In this document: piece by piece, positions 57,296-64,000 of the stretch | How the letters are laid out: each line of letters begins with the position of its first letter | Position numbering within the stretch: the stretch's first letter is position 1 | Assembly (NCBI GenBank): GCA_037952775.1 | Contig: JBANAY010000003.1 | Span: 36,394,001 to 36,458,000 of the forward strand | Source of the DNA: Clonostachys chloroleuca | Taxonomy: Eukaryota > Ascomycota > Sordariomycetes > Hypocreales > Bionectriaceae | Length of the DNA: 64,000 bases | Reading direction: 5' to 3' | Made by a program: the position numbers and the translations under genes | Notes under the pieces: model-generated | What the model saw: only the letters and a program-made list of their open reading frames with translations | What the model was told of the DNA's origin: nothing | Databases searched by the model: none

Positions 57296-59054
57296 CTAGA
57301 CCAGCCTTATTTCCGTAAACTCTCCTTCATCAAGCGCTTCTCCCGTCATCATGCCATCCAAATACGACGGGCCTACGAATGTATGAAGTCCTTCCTGGTT
57401 ATTAGACCCGGCCCGCACGATGAATGGGACTCTACCGCCGCGAAGAATACAGACCTCATCACCAACTGCCAGGTCAGTTGGGCCAAATCCCAGTAATCCC
57501 TTCTTCGTCAAAAACATCGTCCGGTGGCACATATTCGCGAATATACTCCTGCACACAGGAGTCTGAGCCCCATTTCTCATGAAATTCTCCGCCTGTTCCA
57601 GATCTCTCGACGTAGCGGACCGCAACGGGGCGAATTCCTCATCCAAGAAGAGATTGGCAACCAAGCTTCCCCAGAAAGACTCCGGCCACGCCAAGGGTCC
57701 CACCAAGTCTTCATCCCACTCCCGCCCCTGATAAAACTCCTCTGCCAAAGCATACCACTCCCGGAGCTTGGCGATGGCTCCGGGGAGCGAGAGGGCCGTG
57801 CTGCCCGGCTCGTCGCTGTCGGGTTGAGGTTTCAAACCGACAAGCGCTACCTTGTCCACCATGCACCCGGTCAATGTCAGCGCATTTGTCTGCTGGTCGT
57901 AGTGAAAGCTAGTCATGTCAACCTCAGAATCGCCAGAGGCCGAGTACATCTGATATGTGTGCATAAGATACCACGCCGCACAGTCGTCGTCGATGTTGAG
58001 GGCTCGCCCGTGATAGTCAACACCCATGTCCATGGCCCAGCGTGGAATCCCCTGGGTGGTGACCGGTAGCACCTCATGCCGTCGCAGGGCAAGGGCGTGT
58101 AAGTCCCTGTCGTGCTGGATAAGATCCGCGGTGAACATGGCGTATAGCGTTCCTGGCGCCAGTCTATAGTTACAGTCCTCCACTCGTTTCAATGTCCCCG
58201 GTGGGAAAAGTCCCAGGAACCCATACACCTTGTCCAACGGGTCGGACGCCTGGCGAAAGTTCCACCGAAACGCCGTGTCAAGAGGACCATGTGTTGCCTC
58301 CTTGGCCCACTGTAGCCCTGTTGTATGTGCAAAGAGTGTGAATAAGACGTCCCTCTGGGAGTGTGTGACATTGTTTAGAGCCGGAATGTAAGTTCGGAGG
58401 TGGACGAAGCCTGCATTGATGACGACATCCCAAGGAATTGATAAGGGCCCCCAAAGAGCGAGACTTTTTGATGGCAGGATGGCCTCTTGCAATGTCCATA
58501 CGCGATGCCACCACTGATTTTGACCTACTGAGATGGATCTCAGCGCCTGAATCGGCTCCTCGAATGTATCTTCCGACTCCAGTTCTGGTGGAGCGCTCCT
58601 TTCAAACGCATCATCATCTGCACACCCATCTATGAAATTGACAATACTCAGAGCCGACATGGCGGTGCGCACAGAGAATTGCTTGTCGATTTCGCCAAAC
58701 CAAATTAGACACTGCGTAGTTTTGGCGTATATTTGACCCATTAGGGGCACTTGCATGGCCTTTTCCTCAATGTCATCTTGATTAATGCAAATTTGATCGA
58801 CCCAAAGTGTTCTCTTCGGTTGGAAGCCGGATCCGTCTAAGAGCTGCCGCCAGTCCCTCGGTGATGGTAACACAGTTGCCATCGATTGTGATTTCTGACG
58901 CATTCACGCCATCTCCCCACACATAGGATAGAGCTTCGTACTTTGGGTCCTCAGATAGTGGCACGATCCGAGTTTCGCCCACCAACTCGGCTTTATTGTC
59001 TTTAGACGTTGTAGGAAATAAATCCAAGACGCGAATCTCGTTGTTAGAGAGCAT
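57296..59054 (-). CDS. HET-domain heterokaryon-incompatibility protein (one frame break)
   Basis: HET domains trigger cell death after non-self fusion. Seen from the Met at 59054: IRVLDLFP, PKYEALSYVWGD (first HET motif) and LAAALRRIRLPTE. After a one-base surplus near 58811-58817 come RTLWVDQICINQDD (second motif), MQVPLMGQIYAKTTQCLIWFGE and WWHRVWTLQEAI (third motif). The remaining 350 residues are the usual variable C-terminal part, with DPLDKVYGFLGL and GDEVCILRGGRVPFIVR, which are standard in this class. Without the extra base the product is 585 residues, a typical length; with it the protein stops shortly after motif one. HET genes are often polymorphic and inactivated, so a true null allele is plausible here. 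An ATG 87 nt upstream is in frame but adds no similarity. Confidence 0.87.
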
Positions 59055-60036
59055 GGCCGTGCCAACTTCGTTGTGAATGGTTGATGGTAATCTAGCAATG
59101 AAAGACCAAAATGCGCCAATTTCCCACAGATGCCAGATCAATATTCGCTTACGTTTTAAAGACTGTTGAATTGGCGGGGCGTTGAATGAAGTTGCAGGGC
59201 TCAGCTTTGAGACTCACTGGTTTGATGAGGGAACTTGTCCAGCCACTACCCTAGAGCAGGGTAACAGATGTCTCTACCTACATTTTACCTCGACTTGCAA
59301 TCTGTTAAGCCAAGCTAGAATTTATGATTCGTCCAGTTGCAATGGAAAACAGGCGTTTCAATTTGTGGTCATTGATGCTAACATGGTGCGATCAGCTTGA
59401 ACAGGCTAAAGTCTGCCTCATTGGCTGATTCGAACTGTTTTCTTAGCAAACATAGCATCATAAATGCTGTGAGGGGGAGGGCTCTAAGACTGCGTGAGAC
59501 ATGAGGCCACATCGACCCCACTTATGTGGATCATGTCAGATGAAATTTAGCTTTTGATTGGCTAGGTAGCGGAATCTCTCCTGCGCCTCCACCTAAATTT
59601 GAAGCCTAGCTACGGCGCCACACTTTGTTCATTATTCGGGCGACATAATTAATCGAACAAAAATTCCGGAAATACTATGTTCCGCCACCCAAAATTGAGA
59701 TCTCACATTTAAAGATTTCCCGCCAATTTTGAAGCTAGGATTGATTCTACCGCAGCCAGAACTTGACTAAGCTTGTTTTGATGAGTTCGACGCGAGAACT
59801 TGCAAGATGTTTCCTGTGCTGCACTGCCTGAATGGCTGCATGCTGCTTTTGCATCGGCCAGCTGATTACGCGTTGGGTGAAATGTTGCGATCAGCTGGAT
59901 CCACTTGCATGTAGTTACTAATGAGCCAAGAGAAGTGGTCGTGTTGTTTTTTTTCTTGCAAGTCCCAAGAGTTCTCATCTTACTTTCCTCAAAAATTAAT
60001 CGCTCTGTCAAAAGAGGGAGTCCCAAGGTTGTTAGA
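59055..60036. other. Divergent intergenic region
   Basis: Separates the HET gene (minus) from the Zn2Cys6 gene (plus). No frame with motifs; AT-rich near 59600-59720. Confidence 0.5.
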
Positions 60037-61733
60037 ATGCCTGGCGCTGTCAAATCTACGGCTTGCCAGACGTGCAAGCTCCGTAAAATAAAGGCAAGCT
60101 ATGAGACCCGGAATCTGCAACGTTTGAGCGACATCGCTAACCTTATTTCTTTTGGCGCTAAATCCAGTGTGATCAAAATTGGCCGGGATGTACGCAATGT
60201 ACCCGGAAACGCTTGACATGTCTTGGGCCAAGCTCCCTGCTCAAGTTCGTCAACGGCGACCAGAACCAAGTCAAAGGAGATTTCCCAATACAGCATGCGG
60301 AGGGCTCTGGGGTTTTGAAACTTCGTCAAAGCAGACCATATCGCTTGCCCAAGAGAAACAAAGAACGGTCGGGAGCTGAGAGCCAATCACCACAAGCCGT
60401 TGGTCATTACAAAGCCTTTCGTTTTCAAACCTCGATCCCCCGCGCTAATCTTACCACGAGGGCGGACCGTGTTGCCTCCCGCCTCGTTCACCACATCAAG
60501 GGTCAGCGAAACTGGGGTTGGGTCTTCTCGATGCAGTACCTCCAGCACCTGCCGAAACGGTTGTCAGAAAGCCCAAGCTTGCGAGACACGGGGCCCTCTT
60601 TTGCTCGGTACTGGGAGATTATCGTCGTGGAAGAGAGGCAACTGAGTTTCTGGCCCTTCCTTCCTGCGGCAAGGCTCTCAACAGTCTGCGGAGGGCGATC
60701 AAAACAGGCCAAGGTTTGAAAATCGAGACTCTGGCATCGATCATCATGCTGGAGCGTACGGAGAGCGTATTCGATCGAGGGCGCGATGCTATATCCCTGA
60801 AACATACAGAGGCCATTGCGACCATGATTCAAAATATAGGGCCCCCTAAGGCTGATGATCAACTTCATCTTGGCTTGGTTAGCGACAGCTATGGTACATT
60901 GGTATGTCAGTTATTTCCCAAGCCTTTTAGGACGCAGACTACATTGGCTTGCCGAACACTACTGACTGTTAAATATCTAGGCCGTTCATTTTTTGAAGAC
61001 AGGCCGAGATAATTTCTTGTCCCAAGACCCGTGGAAAGGGATCATTGAAGATAACATAGCTTCTCTGCTTGAGAACAAAGAGGCCTAACCGCATCTAAAA
61101 AGGCTCCTTGTTTTAGACAACGAAGGCTTTGGCAACTTGCCGAAATTATCGCGACGCTGCCAGATGGTCCATTTCGGACCTCGAGACTCCGAAGCGGCAG
61201 AGAAGGCTGCGCAGTTGATGTCCAGCCTCGCAGACACTGAGAGGGCGCTTGAGCTCGCATATCTTGAACTATTCGAGAAGACCACTGACTTGGGACTGAT
61301 ATGCGATAGGATTGACCCCAACTCCATCACCGGAAGTAGCTACGAGCTCTCATCCGTCTATCTGGCTCAATTCTTGGTGTCGTCACTTGGCCTCCAGCTC
61401 TACATGCTGCGAATGCTCTATGACTGCAGCATCTTCTATAATCCAGATGAAACTCCTGACCTCTATGCCAGGCTCACAGAATTATGCGTGGAGGTGTGGA
61501 AATACGGCCCTTATCTAAAAAGCCTCGAGGCTTGTGTAGCTTCCAGCACGCTCAGCAACATTTTACCGACTTTGGAATTTGCAAACGTAGAGAAAAAGGA
61601 AGTTCTGATGGATATGATTATCGAAATGGATAGGTTTCGGCAGCCTTTACCAAGAGACAGGTTCGCGTTGGAACAGGCGTCCAACATTTTCACGATGCAG
61701 GTCACTGGCCGACTGCCCCCTGCAAGTCTGTAA
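60037..61733 (+). pseudogene. Zn2Cys6 fungal transcription factor, disrupted
   Basis: Binuclear-zinc-cluster regulators bind CGG-type DNA sites in the nucleus. Exon 1 60037-60093, then 60168-60901 and 60981-61733. Joining exons 1 and 2 gives a perfect zinc cluster with C-x2-C-x6-C-x6-C-x2-C-x6-C spacing (ACQTCKLRKIK then CDQNWPGCTQC and LTCLG). The first intron begins with GC, not GT (GCAAGC...CCAG). A basic linker follows, then the helical regulatory region (MLERTESVF, TGRDNFLSQDPWKGIIEDNI, ALELAYLELFEK). Lesions: one base missing in the G-run 60590-60593 and an in-frame TAA at 61086-61088 between ENKEA and PHLKRLL. With these repaired it would be 514 residues. The C-terminal open frame to 61733 remains free of stops, so decay is recent. 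No target genes can be named. Confidence 0.8.
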
Positions 61734-62087
61734 ATCGCATTAAAACATCAATTGACAACAGTTTTATTCAGAAATTGCCCTATACTGCTACATTGATATT
61801 AGAAGAATAGTCTCACTGATAATATGCACGATAAGCGCCAAAGGAAATGGCACAGCGGTGATTCGCTTGTGTACTGTAACATACATATTTTGATGGATCA
61901 GTCGGTGGTTGCCTAACTTCTACCTAATTGACTAATTTACTAATTAGGCGCACCGAATAAAACCACAACTTGGCTCACTGCACCAGCTGCCACCAACTCA
62001 TTCGTCACGCTCTGATTCTTCTCTGAGTCTCATAGGCGAATACCTCTTGTACCTCATACCAATTGATTCGCGAAGACAATTTTCCCA
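61734..62087. other. Intergenic region
   Basis: Short, AT-rich, no gene. Promoter of the following gene. Confidence 0.5.
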
Positions 62088-63993
62088 ATGAGCCAAGGGG
62101 ATGACTTGCGACAGCTCGAGCTGGAACTCCGACGAGATGGAACCCCCCTCACCAATTATTTCCGACACACTCGTATGGCGAGAGGAAACACGCCATCCTT
62201 GGCCACGCGACATGTTGCTCCCACGCGAAGGATGCCAGCTGAGCGCCAAGGAGGGCTCTGGATCGTGGACAGGATCCTGGAGCCCCAGACAGTCGCCCAT
62301 TTCATCGCCTGCGTGTTTGGTGCCCCGCTCCCCAATGGCCAGCAGAGCAAGTTCCCGGCGCTCTCTGTTGATGAGGCCCAGTACATCAAGAAGCCCTTGT
62401 CTGAGTGGGCGCCACCTCCGTACGACGGCAGCCAGCATTCGGTCATGGGCAAGATATTAACGCACATAGGTTCGTACGAGGATGAGAACAATTTGACGGT
62501 TCTTTCCAAGGAGCTCAGAACCATCAAGTCGTTGGTCTGGTCGGGGATGGCACCAGTGTCTGATAGGCGCTGGCGGGAGCTGGACCTCGACTCGCCCGGC
62601 AACTTTCACAACGCGTGCCGGTATTTTTGTGCTGTCATTGACGTGTTTCACTATCTCAATATGCCGGCAGTGAAGCCTCGCTTGCGTAAGACTTACAACG
62701 TGATATGGGATCAGCTAAAGATCTTCGAGTATTCGCTCAACAACAATAGGAGAGCTAAGGGGGAGCCAAAAGTCAACCTCACTGGGATGTGGCATGAGTA
62801 CATCGATGCGCTTTTCGCCTCGATAACCCAGCACGCCCATGATTGGGTGACAACCCACATTGAACGGCTTCGCGGGCCAGTTCTCCAGCGTTTGAACGAC
62901 ATTGTTAAGAACAAATCCGCATCCTCGGCTGGAGAACTGGACTTTTCAGAGGAAGAGATGGATCTCTCGAACAAGCTTCACGACCTTGTGGAGAACGCAG
63001 CCCAGGCGGACACGGCCATCTTCTTGCCAATGGACGGGTACCGTGGGTGTGAGCTCGTCAACCAGGACAACGCACCGCTTCCAGATGCGAAGAATCCGTA
63101 CCGTGAGCAGCCCATATCGTTTTCAGCAAACAAACGAGTCCGAGAGCTTGACTACTACGCCCGAATCAAATACCTGACGACATATAAAAAGTGGAAAGAG
63201 TTCGACAATAGCGACCTGGCCACCCTTGTCGACCGGCTTGACTTGGTGTCCAAGGGAGACAGCTTAAGCGCGAACCAAGTCATTGCACAGCACCAGGCAA
63301 GAATGGAACTTCGAGGACCAACCAAACCACCATTTGATGAGCTTTGGGTGATTGAATCTCAACGCGAGGGAGGTAACAAGCGATTGGGGTTCATCGCCTA
63401 CCGGCTGAGCTATGATCATACAGATGAGGAATGGGAAGAGTTCAAGACCAAGTTCGAATCGGATGTATCAAATTGGCGAAGCGAGATGCCTGATATGGAT
63501 GAAATAAAGGCGAGAGCCATGGTTGAGTGGCGGGACCCGCGCACAGTTGGCCTTCCCGAGAATGATGTTGACGCCGTTCGGAAGTAAGTTCAACCCACAT
63601 ACAGTACTTTGTTTTGGGCCTCCACTAATATTTTCTCCAAGGCACTTCGCTTCCCTTGAGAAATTCAACTTGATCCCCGAGCATGTTAATGAAGGAGTTA
63701 TACTCGCTGCGGACAAAGCTGTCATCGACTCATATCTGAAACCAACTCCAGGTCAAGGTGGGTTTGTGCTCGCCATCGAAGCGGGGTTTGACCCGGACGA
63801 TGAGTGGCGAAAGCAGCGAAACGAGTCACCAGGATACCCAGGTATCATGAAAATTCTAGGAAGTGTACTTTGGGATGACGTGAGTGCATCGATGGTTTTG
63901 CAAGCGCGGCAACTGGATGATCTCTGGGTCTTGGCCATGGACCATCCCCTCAAGTTGTATGAGGGATACATGCCGCGACATGCTCCGGTCTAG
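62088..63993 (+). CDS. Unrecognised 615-residue protein
   Basis: Exons 62088-63583 and 63642-63993 (GTAAGT...CAAG), joining in frame at VRK-HFASLEKFN. Seen: an N-terminal basic stretch (YFRHTRMARGN...HVAPTRR), GLWIVDRILEPQTVAHFIACVFG, an aromatic-rich middle (NACRYFCAVIDVFHYLNM, GMWHEYIDALFASITQHAHDW) and an acidic helix (GELDFSEEEMDLSNKLHDLVENA). Later come ANKRVRELDYYARIKYL and, near the end, GGFVLAIEAGFDPDDEW and DDLWVLAMDHPLKLYEGY. No signal peptide, membrane segment or catalytic motif that I can identify. The sequence is balanced and free of breaks, so the gene is probably real and expressed. Function unknown; similar long, motif-poor proteins are common in Pezizomycotina accessory regions. 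The stop lies 7 nt before the window end. Confidence 0.8.
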
Positions 63994-64000
63994 ACAGATT

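Overview
The window comes from a filamentous ascomycete (Pezizomycotina, most likely a Sordariomycete; inferred). Genes are interrupted by short GT-AG introns of about 50-130 bp with CTAAC-type branch points. The gene families are typically fungal: HET and NACHT/ankyrin proteins, a Zn2Cys6 regulator, an Ecm33-type wall protein, a PL3 pectate lyase, a fungal P450 and a divergent SNZ/SNO vitamin B6 pair. There are no operons. I saw no rRNA, convincing tRNA, CRISPR array or intact transposon.

Layout. 1-0.9 kb: the N-terminal half of a hexose transporter, cut by the window edge. 2.5-3.5 kb: an LPxEIRxxIY (F-box-like) protein. 4.5-11.6 kb: what looks like a decayed secondary-metabolism locus. It holds a broken CrtC/kievitone-hydratase-like gene, an intact multi-pass membrane protein, a 5' fragment of a carotenoid oxygenase and an intact 503-residue P450. 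12.6-15.8 kb: a heavily mutated NLR-type gene (Helo-like N-terminus, NACHT, ankyrins). 17.6-18.8 kb: a six-bladed beta-propeller (SMP-30-like) protein. 22.5-31.4 kb: a secreted M14 carboxypeptidase, a GRDP/DUF1399 protein, a divergent NADAR-family protein and a large Cys-rich protein with a Gly/Cys tail. 35-39.4 kb: Ecm33-like wall protein, epoxide hydrolase and SnoaL-like protein. 40.7-42.7 kb: an ankyrin protein with a PPxY motif. 42.8-45.8 kb: the glutaminase and synthase subunits of pyridoxal-5'-phosphate synthase, transcribed away from each other across 1.2 kb. 48.8-51.2 kb: a secreted protein with a huge Lys/Ala repeat and a separate C-terminal domain. 52.2-53.4 kb: a protein of uncertain family. 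55-55.9 kb: PL3 pectate lyase. 57.3-59.1 kb: a HET protein. 60.0-61.7 kb: a broken Zn2Cys6 regulator. 62.1-64.0 kb: an unrecognised 615-residue protein.

A striking property is the number of reading-frame lesions, which seem to fall into two classes. Genes such as the NLR, the CrtC-like gene and the regulator carry premature stops; three of the four are explained by CpA-to-TpA changes (RIP-like) and the fourth by CGA to TGA. Several otherwise perfect genes, including the glutaminase subunit of vitamin B6 synthesis, lose the frame by a single base, often in a short G/C run. This looks more like assembly error than biology. Products of frameshifted genes are described from the conserved reading frames on both sides of each break.

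Jointly acting genes: the SNO/SNZ pair is one enzyme complex. The pectate lyase, carboxypeptidase and hexose transporter fit a plant-associated or saprotrophic secretory lifestyle. The HET and NLR genes belong to the fungal non-self recognition repertoire.
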